A DNA stretch of 64,000 nucleotides from Selaginella tamariscina (GCA_003024785.1 PUQB01000139.1:442405-506404); one strand, 5' to 3'; positions 13,223 to 26,250 are shown, counted from the stretch's first letter. Notes: generated by a model not told the origin, from the sequence alone. Numbers and translations: made by a program.

Positions 13223-13444
13223 CCTATTGTGGTAGTGAAAGGAAATGACCATGATAAATCCTTTAGAAAGAAAAAGCTTGATTTGGCACATGCGTACCTA
13301 TTGTGGTAGTGAAAGGAAATGACCATGATAAATCCTTTAGAAAGAAAAAGCTTGATTTGGCACATGCGTACCTATTGTGGTAGTGAAAGGAAATGACCAT
13401 GATAAATCCTTTAGAAAGAAAAAGCTTGATTTGGCACATGCGTA
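13223..13444. repeat. Three tandem copies of a 74-bp unit
   Basis: Units start at 13223, 13297 and 13371 and appear identical to the eye, ending with CACATGCGTA. The unit has no open frame and no palindromic core, and there are no spacers of varying sequence. A recent local tandem amplification. Confidence 0.92.
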
Positions 13445-13719
13445 GATTTTTAAATGTCCAACATATGAATAAATTTTAAAGGAGCTGTAGATCAAGTTTG
13501 ATTTGACTAGAGAAAGATTAATGTTTGTTGGCATGTCTAATATAAATTATCATGTTTACAAATTGATGTATCCTATGACAATCACCTATGTTTGTAGACA
13601 GGAAGAAGTTGTATTTCTTGACGAAATTCTTTTTTTTTCTTAATTCTCTTTAATTTTTGATTTTGACTTCATGATATTTTTAAGTTTTTGATTTTAAAAT
13701 AATAATGTTGATTTTTAAA
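13445..13719. other. AT-rich non-coding spacer before copia remnant
   Basis: No gene seen. It may include eroded upstream parts of the copia element, which I could not recognise. Confidence 0.4.
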
Positions 13720-15354
13720 ATGATGCTTAACAAGGAGGAATATCTTAATAAGGAGGAGAGGTTAAACAAAATGTAGAGCTTGAGCAAAGAGGAACTAGCC
13801 CAATCATTGAAACTAAATCAATTTCCCCAATAGTATCTTAGGAATTTTCCTATGTGACAACTTCAATAGTCATAGAATCTCACTAGGATGTGAAAAAAAG
13901 GTAAAAATTCATAGTCGGAAGGCTATTAAGAATGCATTCTCTTATTTACTAAAATTTTGTGTAGCTGCATGGACGTTAGAGCTTTCCTTGTTCAAGGAGG
14001 TTATGGTTGAACCTGATGCTAGTCACTAGAAGTGAGCAATGGATAAAGAGATTGATTCATCACTCACATGAACACTTCTTAGGAAGTTGTTCTCCTAGTT
14101 AATTTTATAGCCCTTGATAGTCGATGGGTCTACAAGACAAAGCTGAATCCTGATGGCTCCATCAATTATCACAAAGATTGACTTGTAACACAAGGTTATA
14201 AATAACAATATGATGTGGATTATCTGGAGACGTATTCTCCAGTGGTAAAGATGACAAGCGTTTGGATTTTGCTTGCATTTGTTATTTATTTTGATATTGA
14301 TATATATTATATTGACATTAAAATTATTTTCTTAAATGGAAATTTACAATAAAATGTTTATCTTCGACAACTAGAAAGTCACACCCGAAGGAGCATTTTG
14401 TATGGAAGTTCAATAAAGCTCTTTATAACCTTAAACAAGCCTCTAGAGCATGGTGATAAAAAATGAATGCTTTCTTCAAAGTAAAAGAATTTTCTCCTAT
14501 CATTCATGAGTCCAACATTTATATTAAGAAGGAAGAGAAGTTTTTATTTATTATTATTCTTTACATGGATGACTCCCTTCTTATCAATAACAACCTTTAG
14601 TATTTATAGATCTTCAAAGCAAAATTTAGATAAGCTTTTATTATAAAGGACCTTGGAGAAGCTTGACTAAGGTTCTTGAGAATTATATATTGATTGCAAT
14701 CCTTTTTATTTGCTTATAAAACTATGTAATATCGAGTTTCTTACGAAAGTGGAGTGTCCTTCTACTGAGGAGGAGTGTTAGGATATGGCAAAGGTATCCT
14801 TTCAGAATTTGCTTGGGAGTCTCATGTACGTTATGGTTATCTAAAGCATACACTTGCTTTTGGATTATCCTACTGGCTACTTTTAACAATAATAACTTAT
14901 TAAATAATTGAGACAACTATAAATCCATAATAAAATTTTGTTTCCAAATTGGAACAAGTCTTGTTCTTTGAACTAGTAAAAAAAAATTCACATTGCTCTT
15001 TCTTTTACAGAAGAAAAGTATTTGGCTGTCTTTGCTACTTCTAGGGAGATTCTTTGGTTTTAGGAATTTCTTGGAGCTCTCGGGCAATTCTCGATACTAA
15101 TTTTGCTCCATGTGGACAACAAAAGAGCAATTGATTAGTGAGGCGCAACAATGAAAATCCAAACATTATCACCATATCAAGGAATTGATAAACACATGTT
15201 TGTTAAAGTTTTCTTGACAGTAGCTATCTAATATCTTTACCAAGCCATTGGTTATGACTCTTTTCACTAAACACAAGAATTTCATTGGGGTTGTGGCCAA
15301 GCCTTGACCGAGGAGAAGGAGTAGCAACAATCACATCCTTGGCTTTAGGAGGAG
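13720..15354 (+). pseudogene. Decayed Ty1/copia pol (reverse transcriptase-RNase H)
   Basis: Scattered frames on the plus strand match the copia pol order: the linker before RT (EPDAS, then AMDKEID), RT start WVYKTKLNPDGSINYHKD, ETYSPVVK in place of ETFSPVVK, FLNGN, the polymerase active-site region as YMDDSLL near 14565, DLGEA, LLGSLMYV, and RNase H pieces (EKYLAVFATSREILW near 15015, then VDNKRAID). Stops and frame changes are frequent, so the element is long dead. Gag, protease and integrase were not recognised upstream. It ends with a purine-rich tract directly before TGTTGGAGTC. Confidence 0.85.
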
Positions 15355-15981
15355 TGTTGGAGTCGAAATCCAAGGAGGAAAACATGCAATGTCAAGAATA
15401 TTTCTAATCTAAAGCTTCCGAATGCAAACTTAAATGCAAACTCAAAAATATTCTTGAGTTGGTTAAGAGCTAGAACTCATTTCTCTTGTTTTAGTTAGCA
15501 GTTATTTGAATCAAACATTTTGTTATAACCAGTTCAATCATTACGTAATCATTTCATTTTCTAGTTTTATAATGTTCTCAAGCAGGGCACAATTGCTTGT
15601 TGAGATGTATATCACTCACATATTATAATATTTTCAGTCTTATAATGTTGTACATACTTACATTTTAATTCTAATCTAACATGATAACGTAACTAGCGTA
15701 TAAATTACTGTTTTTAATGCGTTAAAATGTCATGGTCTTATTTAATTAAAAAATAATTATAAAACAGACACACTAGTACACACTTGTACACACACATACT
15801 TGAATTTATTTATGCATTTTAAACAATATTTATTTCCTTGATATTTTATGTGAAATACACTTGTTTAATTTGTTTTATTTGATGAAATACACTTACTCAA
15901 TTTCACAAGTTTAATTGATTAAAATTAAAAGATTGTTTTAAGTTTCTTTAGGTTTATTTTTAAAAACCACAATTTCTAACA
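15355..15981 (+). mobile_element. Putative 3' LTR of the copia remnant
   Basis: It starts with TGTTGGAGTC right after the polypurine tract AGGAGGAG, as in plant copia elements, and probably ends at TTTCTAACA, giving about 627 bases. No 5' LTR was found, so the right-hand boundary is a proposal based on the TG...CA termini only. Confidence 0.5.
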
Positions 15982-16100
15982 TGTATTAGCTAACATTTTT
16001 AATACATAATTATACATATATATACAAGACATGTATTAGCTAACATGTTCATTTGACTTTTTAATACATAATTATACATATATATACAAGACCAATGTAA
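15982..16100. repeat. Imperfect tandem duplication of about 50-60 bp
   Basis: The phrase from ATGTATTAGCTAACAT to ATATACAAGAC occurs twice in a row (about 15981-16029 and 16030-16093), the second with an extra CATTTGACTTT. It lies immediately beyond the proposed copia LTR end. The rest, up to the BTB gene at 16371, holds only microsatellites. Confidence 0.75.
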
Positions 16101-16370
16101 GTATGTGAGTTATATGCATATGAGTGAGAGAGAGAGAGCTGTTGCACATACGTCATTGACAAAATCCTTTAACAAGCCAACTGTATAATAATGACAGAGG
16201 TATTTATTATACCGAGGTAAGAGTTCTTGTTATTTAGTTTACATGATCTCACCTATGTATGATGCACACACATACATACAGATACCGCACACACACACAT
16301 ACGAATACATAAATATGGGGGAGTGTGTGTACCTCAAAGTTTTGGTTTAGCATTAACAAGAAAAGAACCT

Positions 16371-16709
16371 TCACAAAGCATTGGCAACGCACTGTATAAT
16401 ATCAAGGAGAGCTTCAGGGTCCTCGTTTCTAAACACAAGTTGTCGAAACCCGTCAGTCCACGCAACCTGTTTGATGTTACTCGCTATGCTCTCTATACAT
16501 ACCCTCTTTAACGTGTTTGCGTCGTACAGCTTCGCCTGTTGTAATATGTCCAATGCGTTTGATGGGTGTACGGACACCGAGCTCTCGCATATCCTCTTCA
16601 GGTCCGGTATGTCGTACTTGTGTGCAGCTGCCAACAATGCCATCCCGTGTTCTTTCATCACCGTCGTATCGTGCTCTCCTGTACATGTGTATGCAAGCGT
16701 GTGTATACG

Positions 16710-16744
<35 letters not shown>

Positions 16745-17874
16745 ATGACCATGGCGTGTAATAATGAAGAGTTAATGCACATCAAAAACAAACATATAAA
16801 CTTAACAAACACAGCACATGGGGGTCATAGAGAATAAAATACTGATTAAATAATATTGCATGAGATTTATATATATGAGGAAATAAAAGAACCTGTATAT
16901 ATGTACAAAAGCAAGGCACGCATTGCTGGAGTGGGAACATCATCTACACGTATAATAGCGCAAGTCTTCTCCTTAAGCTCGTGTTCAAACATTGCATTAA
17001 AAACTGGTGACCTGCTCGCCTGAAAAAACTCAATAATGTATATATGCGTGGGCGTGCGTGCGTGTGTGCGAGTGCGTGTTGCATGTACAGACGACATCAT
17101 TATCCAGGTGTATTGCAAGGACTATACATATCAATAAATTGTAGTTTATAAGGAGTTAAAGACTATAAGAAGAAGATAAGAAGCATCTATAGATAATCAA
17201 ACTACAATCGATATGTGAGGACATACATAACCATTGTGTGTGTGTGTGTGTGTAGGGAGGGGTTTTGGACTTACCAAAACAGCTCGATGTGCAGGAGTTT
17301 TATCCCCATTGCCAGTCTCAATTGTGATATCAGCATGAATACCATGAAGAAGCATGGTTCGATATGAAGAAAGAGCAGCTTCTAACCTCCTGAAATTAAG
17401 AGGAACCATGTAACAATAATTAATGAACTTCATATACAATGTATACACAAACATCTAACAGTAAATCATCTACGAAAGGACACAACATTTAGACTACAAA
17501 AGTAATACACTAATATCATAAACTTCAAACAGTATCACACACACAAATACTTATCTAAACATATACATACATATTACTAAAGCAAATTATTATTTAACAC
17601 ACACACACACACACGTACTTATCTATACATATATATGTATATGTGTACATATTACTAAAGTAAGTCATTATTTAAATTTATTAACAAACCTGTATTTAGC
17701 TCGTTCGTGTTCAAGGTCTAACTCTAATTTTTGAATGTTCAGCTCGGAATGCTGCCATTTTTGTTCATTTCTGAAATCACTTTGACACCGTTGATCATAA
17801 CAGCTATGGCAATATGTGGACTGCTCACATATTTGTCCACACTGGTAACACATTGCAAGGTCGTCGTCTGCCAT
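16371..17874 (-). CDS. BTB/POZ domain protein, At4g08455-like
   Basis: Probable substrate adaptor for a CUL3 ubiquitin ligase. Four exons on the minus strand: 17874-17690, 17389-17275, 17019-16893 and 16678-16371 (stop). The first ATG follows an in-frame TTG and gives MADDDLAMCYQCG. The N-terminus is a Cys-rich zinc-binding-like segment (CYQCGQICEQSTYCHSCYDQRC) followed by a short coiled coil. The BTB fold runs through HADITIETGNG, PAHRAVL, ASRSPVFNAMFEHELKE, and LLLYIYTG; a C-terminal helical BACK-like tail begins at YDIPDLKRICES. All splice phases fit and no frame correction is needed. Confidence 0.85.
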
Positions 17875-17962
17875 ATCCACCTTCAAGCTGCATCACTTAA
17901 GAGTTATACAGAGCATACACACATGTATCTATATGTTTCATGTCTATACGTGTGTGTTTATT

Positions 17963-18016
<54 letters not shown>

Positions 18017-18568
18017 ATCGGAGTATGACGAGAGATTCCCCATGTAGCACGCGAGGAGGAAGACGCGGCGTGCTGCGGTATATGAGAGAGAGAGAGGCCG
18101 GGGGGGGGGAGGGAGGGAGAGGGAGAGTATCTAATCTACAACAGAATCCGGAATTGAGAAGCGCGAGAGAGACTTACAAGTAAATTCAGCACCAAAAACC
18201 CTAATTCACAAAATGTCCTAATAATTGTCGTACACAAAATTGATTTGTACGATCATGTCATCTGGCCACGTGGCCCATGCGCGCGGCAACGAACATAGTG
18301 TTCAAACCTAGTGTACAATCTAGGGTTTGAAGAATGCGCAGCCTCCCCGGCTGCGGCACGCCAAGATCACATGCAATCAGCTGCTTAAATTTGTGCTCGC
18401 TGGTTGAATCTTCATTTATCCGGCTGCAGGCACAGGAATATGTAGTCCGTTGTGTTAAATCCATTGCTGGGAGCTGAAAAAGGAATATAATGAGGTAAAC
18501 AATGTAAAATCTCATGCCTTCTGATGCTAAACCCGGAGTTTGCGCACAGGATTTCCCTATAACCCACA
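17875..18568. promoter_or_regulatory. Divergent intergenic region, BTB / MSL gene
   Basis: About 690 bases between the ATGs of the BTB gene (-) and the channel gene (+). It holds (TA)n(GA)n at about 17963-18013, G-rich sequence near 18100 and further GA tracts. The open frames seen here have no recognisable product. Confidence 0.45.
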
Positions 18569-20582
18569 ATGTACAGTCCCGGTGGACACGATGAGGAGGC
18601 GGGGATGTCGGAAGAGGTTGCGCTAGCAGAAGAAATCGGCTCTCCAGAGAACCTGATCGAGGAGCCGCTGGAAGGTACACACATAGACAGGAAAGATATT
18701 GAAGTCCAGGATGGGAACCGCATTGTGGTACAGCGATTAGGCAGCATTCCTTCTTTTGGTAGGGAGATTCCAGTTGTCCGGATAGTCTCCAGTGAGGAGC
18801 CTGAACCCTCCGGTTCCAAGGATGTAGAGAGCCAGGAAGAGTACATAGAACTCACTCCGATCTTAGACGCGGCTAGCTCTAGTAACTTAGACACCGAGAA
18901 GACCGATGAGAGGCCGAGCACAAGCGCAAGGATCCGAGAAGAAGCCGAGTTGCCAGCACATAACGAGCGGACTTTTAAAAGGCCAGAGATTGCATTGCCA
19001 GTTTCACCTCAGTACAACTTAGACAGGGTCCCGACTATGCAAGAAGAAGAAGAGAGTGAGGACGGAGAAGAGGCTGCAGTACAGGAAATGAGTAACTTAC
19101 TGACCAGCCCATTAGCAGGAACTGTTCTAGGCAAGACTAAAGCTCGGCTTCAAGAGCCGGCGCCCATCACACCGGCTGTGAAGGATCAGATTGCAGACTC
19201 TCTCAACCTAAAACGTGCTCCAACGGTACTAAATGCGCAAGTTGAGGAGGCAGGAGCAGCTACGCGGGATGAAACACAGACACAACCGCAACCATCAGGA
19301 CCTACAGGGTCGTTCAAACAAGCCTCATTAGCAAAACAGCCGAGTATACAACAGAACCAAGAAGAGGAGGACCCCCTAGAAGACAGCATTATTCCCGAGT
19401 ACAAGGAGAAACTTAAGCGGGACGAGAGCCTGTTCTGGATCATCTGTCAGTGGGTTTTCTTTATACTCTTGGTCACGCTGCTTATCTGCTCTGTCAACAT
19501 TAAGGTGGTGAGAGATATCAAGTGGCTGGAGAATAACATATGGAGATGGCAGGCTGTTGCGCTTGTCATATTTTCTGGCAGGCTCATTTCTGGATGGGTC
19601 GTACAGGTGAGTGTTTTGCATTATACTCATGTATAGGTGAATACTGCAGTGTATAAACTAGTGTTTTTAATTGTGAAGGTATTCGTGCTTTTGATAGAGA
19701 AGAGGTTTCTCTTCAGGAAGCGCGTTCTTACTTTGTTACGGCTACGGAAATCTGTGAAGAATTGTGTTTGGTTAGCTCTTGTCATTATCATATGGAGACA
19801 GTGTTTATAGAGCGGGAAAGCAGAGGACTACGTTTAATCACAAGGGTAACTCACATTGTATATAATGCGTGTGTGTACCTACATTATATACTTATGTATG
19901 TTAGATACACATACATAAAACTATATGCAGTTACCAATCTATTTTATCTTCTATGTTTACAGTTACTATGGTGCTTGTTCACCATTTCCGTGTCGTGGAT
20001 GTTCAAGATTCTAGCTGTAAGGTAGCTGCAAACGGCTTCACCGAGCTGCATATTTTTGAAAGGATACAGGAGTGCCTGTTCAACCAGTATACTCGCAACT
20101 CTCTCGGCACCGCCCACAATGCAGATAACCTCCGACCCAACAGAGGAGAGGGCTTATAACCTCGAGATACAACCCTCATGTATCTCCAATAGTAAGTTTC
20201 GCAAGCAGATGACGAGGATCCCTTCTGGACAGGAAGCCGCTCCTCAGCCTTCTCCCATATTGCAAGCTCCCATCATTGCAAGAAGTGCAGTACCCATCGA
20301 GCAGGATAAGCTGCAACAGTTGACATCAGAGGTAATGTGTGTGTGTATACGTGCATGTGTCGGGTCACCAACGTACCTAGAGTACCTACACAGACTCTAC
20401 ATGTGTATATACTTGTTATACTTGTCTATAAAGTCTCAGCATGGACATTGAAGAGTTTGATGAAGCTCATCAGGAAAAAGAAACTTGGCAAGCTATGCAA
20501 ACACATTCTCAAAGAATGAAGGGGAATGGGAAATCGACAGTGAAGTCCGAGCTAAGGCTGCAGCCAAGCAGGTAAAACACAC

Positions 20583-20613
<31 letters not shown>

Positions 20614-21212
20614 ACTTTGTTACTTCAATATTAATGACTTAAAAGACCATTTTCAATGCAGATTTTTACAACATAGCGAGGCCAGGAAGAAGGTACCTTA
20701 TGCTGAAGGACTTCTTATACTTCCTACCAGAGGACAAAGCAACAAGGGCATTTCGCCTTTTCGAAACAACAGAGAGTGGGTCAATTACCAAAAAGGCCTT
20801 TGTGAAGTGGGTTGTCAATGCATACAAGGAGCGACGTGCCCTCGCTTTGACGCTCAATGACAACAAACTGTTGTTGCAAAGCTTCATAAAGTCCTTGATG
20901 TGGTACTCCACACGCTCCATTAACAGAACATTAACTTCTAAGGTGATATGTGTGTGTGTGGGAATGCATGTACATGAATGTTAACAGAGTTTTGTAGGTA
21001 CTTGCAATATGTCTGTTCATTGTGTCCTTGCTTCTTATTGGAGTTGAGACGGCCAAACTGCTTGTCTTCTTTTCTTCAGTATTCATCCCGTGTGTTTTCA
21101 TTTTTGGTAATGCTGCAAAGACTACCTTTGAAGCATTGCTGTTTTTGTTTATTCTACATCCTTACGACGTTGGTGACGTGTGAGCATAGATGGCACGATG
21201 ATGCTGGTCGAG

Positions 21213-21269
<57 letters not shown>

Positions 21270-22135
21270 TCTTGTTAACTCTTCTTTGTTGGGTTTCATT
21301 ATTTCTTTTGCAGGAGATGAATGTGTTGAACACTGTTTTCTTGGGTAAGTTTATTAGGTGACACAGACATGTACCTATGTTTATATGTAAGATTACTCTT
21401 ACACATACATTCATTAAGTCAATACACGTATGTGAATATGTGCGTGAGTGTGTGTATTTATATGTTATTGTATCTGTCTAACTTGCTTATGTTTACTATA
21501 CAGACCTACAAATGAGAAGATCTATTATCCAAATGCAATCCTGGGTACAAAGTTTATCACAAACTACTACAGGAGTCCAGATCAATGGGATGGAATAGAG
21601 TTCCAAATACATATGAACACACCGCTTGAGAAGTTGGGTTCACTTAAGGAAAGAATGCAGAGATATGTGGACAGTCAACCTCAGTTTTGGTACCCCGATT
21701 TCGGACTCGTGTGTAAAGACATTGACGATTGTAACAAGATGAAGATGGGTTACTACTTCCAACACCACCTTAATTACCATGTAAGCTCTCTCTCTCTAAC
21801 ATCCACACGTGTTATATACGTATAAGCTACATAAACGTGATGCATACTTTTTATATACACACATTGTTTGTGTTTGTGTGTGGGTGTGAATAATTTACTA
21901 AGTATCGAATATAAATCAACAGGAGGCTGGGGAGAGATACAAGAGGCGAAGTAATATGCTACTGTACATGAAGCAACAAATGGAGGACCTTCAGATAACA
22001 TACCAACTGCCATCTCAGGAAGTAATTGTCACGGGGATACCTGCATTTGCATTGCCTCAACAACAGCAGCAACAAGGTTTGCCTTCCCCTTCTCCTCGTA
22101 AGTCATCCCCACAAAAGTTTTCACCACGTTTATAG
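18569..22135 (+). CDS. Mechanosensitive channel of the MscS family, MSL10-like
   Basis: Class II MscS-like channel expected in the plasma membrane, opened by membrane tension. Exon 1 (18569-19606) encodes a long acidic soluble N-terminus of about 285 residues and the first transmembrane segments (ICQWVFFILLVTLLICSV; VIFSGRLISGWVVQ). Later exons start near 19679, 19963, 20434, 20662, 20997, 21314, 21504 and 21923. They supply further helices, a cytosolic loop (GEWEIDSEVRAKAAAKQ, FLPEDKATRAFRLF), WVVNAYKERRALALTLND, the pore-lining helix near 21070-21165 ending in HPYDVGD, and the MscS beta domain YYPNAILGTKFITNYYRSPD. Frame corrections are needed near 19800, 20022, 20098 (a TA repeat), 20490, 20665 (T run) and 21180; all restore family-like sequence. 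The C-terminus is Gln/Pro/Ser-rich. Confidence 0.85.
21212..21266. repeat. (GT)n(GA)n microsatellite beginning at a splice donor
   Basis: The MSL exon ends ...GTCGAG and the intron begins directly with (GT)n followed by (GA)n. Confidence 0.85.
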
Positions 22136-22341
22136 ATTATTCACAAGAGATAGTTAACTATTGTAGTAGTTTTTGTTTCTCGATAATACATATCTACACA
22201 TTCTGAATGTTAGTTCACTTCATTATATATGGTATAAATACCGGAATTTTCCGGCCCTGCATGTTGTATGTCTATATATTATTATGGTTTGAGAGAGAGT
22301 GTTAAGTTGCATGAATCTCAAGAACTCTGTTGTACACGTTC
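22136..22341. other. Spacer between MSL and PPR genes
   Basis: Only about 200 bases separate the channel stop codon from the PPR start, both on the plus strand. It contains a short (TA)n and GA tract; no gene. Confidence 0.5.
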
Positions 22342-24168
22342 ATGTTCATTGGAAAATCTCTGTTATCTCAAATACTAAATGTAACAAGAACAACATGGGA
22401 CTACACATCGCTTGCAACACGCATTCTCCAGTGCGCAAATCCTACAGAATCCAAGTTACTACATAGCGATCTCATCACAGCAGGACTTGATCGAGACACG
22501 TTTATCGGCAACCACATCGTGAGAATGTTCGGTAAGCTCGGAAAAGTGCAGGAAGCAAACCGGGCATTTGATCGTATAGAGCAGCCCAATGTTTTCTCCT
22601 GGAACATGCTCCTTACCGCATATGCCCAGAACGGGTATCTGCAGCAAGCTGTGGAGCTATTCGAGAAAATGCCACAGAAAGACATAGTTTCCTGGACATC
22701 ACTAATCACTGTATTCTCTCAAAAGAACGAGCCTCTTCAAGCACTGCATTTCTTCCGAAGAATGCTTCTTTCAGGTAATTAATACATATACGTCGGTACA
22801 TATTTACATGTCTGTGTATAGGACTAGAACCAGACAGAGCTGCCTTGTTGGGCATGCTAGATGCATGCACATTCTCAGAAGGCAAGATGGTGCACGAGAA
22901 AGCTGTTCATATGGGACTCATATGTGATGTTTCAGTTGGGACTGCATTGATTAACATGTACGGGAGGTTTAAAGAGTTAGAACACGCTAAGTATCTCTTT
23001 GATCAGATGTCACAGAGGAATGTTATATCTTGGACTGCCATGCTCACTGCATATGCCCAGAATGGGCATTTGCAGGAAGGGACGAGCTTGTTTCATAAGA
23101 TGCCCAAGCAAGACGTGGTATCATGGAACTCGATTGTCTCGGCACACGCGCAGGACGGGGATCATATTGAAGCATTCAATCTCTTCAAGCACATGGATAT
23201 TGAAGGTATTTGCCCAGAGAGAAGCACGTTTGTGAGCATTCTAGATGCCTGTGCGAACAATGCAGCTTTAGTACAAGGGAAACTTGTACACTCTAGCATT
23301 GTAGCCTGGGATGTGGCTGTACGGAATGCACTCATCAACATGTACGGGAAATGTGGGCACTTGGTGTATGCTAAGATGATATTTGATGAGATGGACTACT
23401 TGAGGGATGTTATTTCGTGGACTTCTATCATATCTGTTCATGCACAGCATGGCCAAAGTGGATTGGCTCTGGAGCTCTTTCACAGGTAACCCTCTCTCTC
23501 TACCAGAACATCGTCTGTAGATAAACACGTAGGTTTGCACACACACATGTATGAATGTATTTATTCATAGTCAGGAATACTCTAACTAAATGCATTCATT
23601 AATTGAGCGCACGCACACACACGTGAGAGAGGAGAGAGGGCTGCACATACTTAAGATGTACATCACAGGATGGCATGCGAAGGTATACAGCCCAATGAGA
23701 TAACTTTGGCCACCATTTTATCCGCTTGTAACTATAAAGGTATGAATATATATGTTACATTCATATAGTATGTATGCGATATATACATATTGCATGATTA
23801 TAGGTGTGTGTGTGTGTATTCGTACAGGTATGATCAACGATGGGATATACTACTTCTTATGTCTGCACTTGGAATATGGGATTCTCGCGACACTCAACCA
23901 CTACATGTGGCTAATCGATGTGTTGGGAAGATGTGGGCAACTGGACAAGGCCGAAGGACTACTGAAGAACATGCCATTTGAGCCACGTCCATTGGCATGG
24001 AAGATGGTTTTAGGTGCATGTCAAACTCACCAGGATCTAGAAAGGGCAGAAAGGCTCGCGGAGCATCTGTTTAGTACACATGCACTGCACTCTGCACCGT
24101 ATATAGTTCTCTCTAATATGTATGTAACAAAGTCGCAGAGATCTTTGTGCATAACCACTAGGATTTAG
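22342..24168 (+). CDS. PLS-class pentatricopeptide repeat protein (PPR 1)
   Basis: RNA-binding protein, expected in mitochondria or plastids. Four exons: 22342-22774, 22822-23485, 23669-23739 and 23828-24168, with consistent phases and no frame breaks. ATG 22342 replaces a TTG at 22330. The repeats are easy to see: IGNHIVRMFGKLGKVQEANRAF, NVFSWNMLLTAYAQNGYLQQA, DIVSWTSLITVF, GTALINMYGRFKELEHAK, NVISWTAMLTAYAQNGHLQEG, DVVSWNSIVSAHAQDGD and NALINMYGKCGHLVYAK. The tail (HYMWLIDVLGRCGQLDKAE, PRPLAWKMVLGACQTHQDLERAE) is an E-type domain and then stops, so no DYW deaminase is present. Introns are unusual for this family. Confidence 0.88.
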
Positions 24169-24501
24169 TATTTGTGTGTATGTATGTGGTGCGCGTGGGA
24201 ATATACTAGTTTTTGGAGCCAACTATTCTGAAAACTGAACTCTCTCTCTATATCAAAAATACACATGTATATATGTATCTCACGAATATAATGTATATAT
24301 ATAGAGAGAGAGACACACATACACACCCACACACACACATTCAGATAGAGGGGTCCCCCATAACCTTAGCAGTTTTCATGTCTTTCTCCATTGAAACATT
24401 TCACATACGTCATAGATCATTTTGATTCCTCGAACATTCCGTTAGATTTATCAAGGGCATATTGTCAGCATATGCGTTTAGGGTTCTGAGCTAGGGCAAA
24501 A

Positions 24502-25046
24502 ATGAGAACGCCAGCAGGCGCAGGTCGGCCCGTGTTTGGCTTCAGAATGTGACTATCTCTCTCTTTCTCTCTCTTTCTCTCATATTATTTCGATTTACAG
24601 GCCAACAGCAGAGAATTTAGTTCCAATTAGACTCGATATCGATATCGACGGACAGCGTGTGAAAGATAGCTTTACTTGGAACGCAAATGGTATTTTGTAT
24701 ATGTATATATAAATACAAGTGGTACATATACATATTATACAGTATATGATACATATTATATAATGTTTTGCAATTATACATATTATACAGTATATGAAAT
24801 GTTTTGCAATTTTTCCAGAGAGAGATAACGAGATTATGCCTTTTGCAAAGAAATTAGTGAGCGACCGGAATCTCCCTCCGTTTCTCATGCAGCATATCAT
24901 ATCTTCAATCCAAGTAAGTTCATAGATATATTATCTCCTACATATTATATGGCTTGAATGGAGATTATTCCTACAGACCCAGCTGAATGATTTCCGCTCA
25001 TTGGAAGCACAACAACTGAGTACTGAAGAGAAAGTTCTAATGCTAA

Positions 25047-25122
<76 letters not shown>

Positions 25123-25989
25123 GTTTTTACGGTTATGTACTGGCAGCTGGACTTAAGAGTCAATAACAAAGTCATACGTGACCAGTTTTTATGGGTATGA
25201 AAAGTTCTATTTTATAATAAACACATACACATCGATATATAGTCACGCATATGATTATTATCAGGATGTAGGAGATTTTGATAGTGACCCAGAAGGATTT
25301 GCAAGGAGTTTATGTAAAGATCTCGAGATTGAAGATCCTGAAGTTGCGGTAAGTATTTCTAGAATGCGCTAAATTTCTAACTAATACTTTGTGTTTAGCC
25401 AGCAATTGCGTTTGCTATCCGAGAGCAACTATATGAAGTAAGAAACACGCACACGCACACGCACGCACGCACGCACACACACTACATATATGTATGTATG
25501 TATGTATGCATGTATATGTATATATGTGTTGTGTGTGCAGATAGCGAAGCAAAATGTTACATCGGGGCGTGAAACAAGGATAACAAAGAAACAACGTAGA
25601 GAAAGAGGGATCGAGTTCAACCATGCAACGTATGTATAAAGAATAGATAGCACTTCATTAACCAGATTTGGAAGTTGATGTTTCTATTGTTTTGCAGCTC
25701 TACTGGTACAACTGCTCTAAATTTGATGAGACGACCAAATAATAAAATCAGTGTAGTCAGGTATTGTATTTGTATATTCATAACACGTATCATATATAAC
25801 ACACGTGTATGTGTGCCTGTGTGTGCATTTGTGTAACATATTGATATAACAGGAAGAAGACCGAATGGGAGCAATTCGAGCCTACGGTCGAAGTTATGAC
25901 AGAAGAGGAAACTGAGGCGCTCGAAGCCAAAGAAAATGCTCGGTATATATCCCATATAACCTTACATATATACATTATATATATATATA

Positions 25990-26025
<36 letters not shown>

Positions 26026-26105
26026 CATAACACATTGGATTTCTTTTCAGTAAAAAGCAAGAGAAGGAAGATAACAGCTTTGCGTCTCGATATGTTCGTT
26101 CCTAG
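24502..26105 (+). CDS. BSH: SWI/SNF core subunit SNF5/INI1 homologue (BUSHY)
   Basis: Core subunit of plant SWI/SNF chromatin remodellers in the nucleus. Eleven exons: 24502-24548, 24601-24689, 24819-24913, 24977-25048, 25147-25194, 25265-25348, 25399-25437, 25541-25629, 25698-25760, 25853-25941 and 26051-26105. It shows the plant BSH signatures: [15 protein letters not shown] and KDSFTWN at the N-terminus, the first SNF5 repeat around ISSIQTQLNDF, the second repeat [16 protein letters not shown], then [20 protein letters not shown] and [12 protein letters not shown]. The protein of about 250 residues has the length expected for BSH. All phases fit and there is no frame correction. Its stop lies 146 bases from the stop of the convergent Tubby-like gene. 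Confidence 0.92.
25049..25122. repeat. (GT)n(GA)n microsatellite beginning at a splice donor
   Basis: BSH exon 4 ends CTAAAG and the intron opens immediately with about fifteen GT units, then (GA)n. Confidence 0.9.
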
Positions 26106-26250
26106 TATCACATTTGTACAATATAAAAGGTATATACCATTTTTTGCATATTGTTTTTTATCTTATTAATTAGAAGTACATAAACGTTTTGTTTATACAT
26201 GATTAAATACCCCAGTGTGGGACTCTTACATAAGCTGCAAAACCATACAT

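Noticed and set aside
13223-13444. Possible CRISPR-like array
   Set aside because: The three 74-bp units abut directly with no variable spacers, in eukaryotic intergenic DNA.
18258-18921. Minus-strand open frames opposite the channel's N-terminal exon
   Set aside because: Shadow frames of the acidic MSL exon; no recognisable domain.
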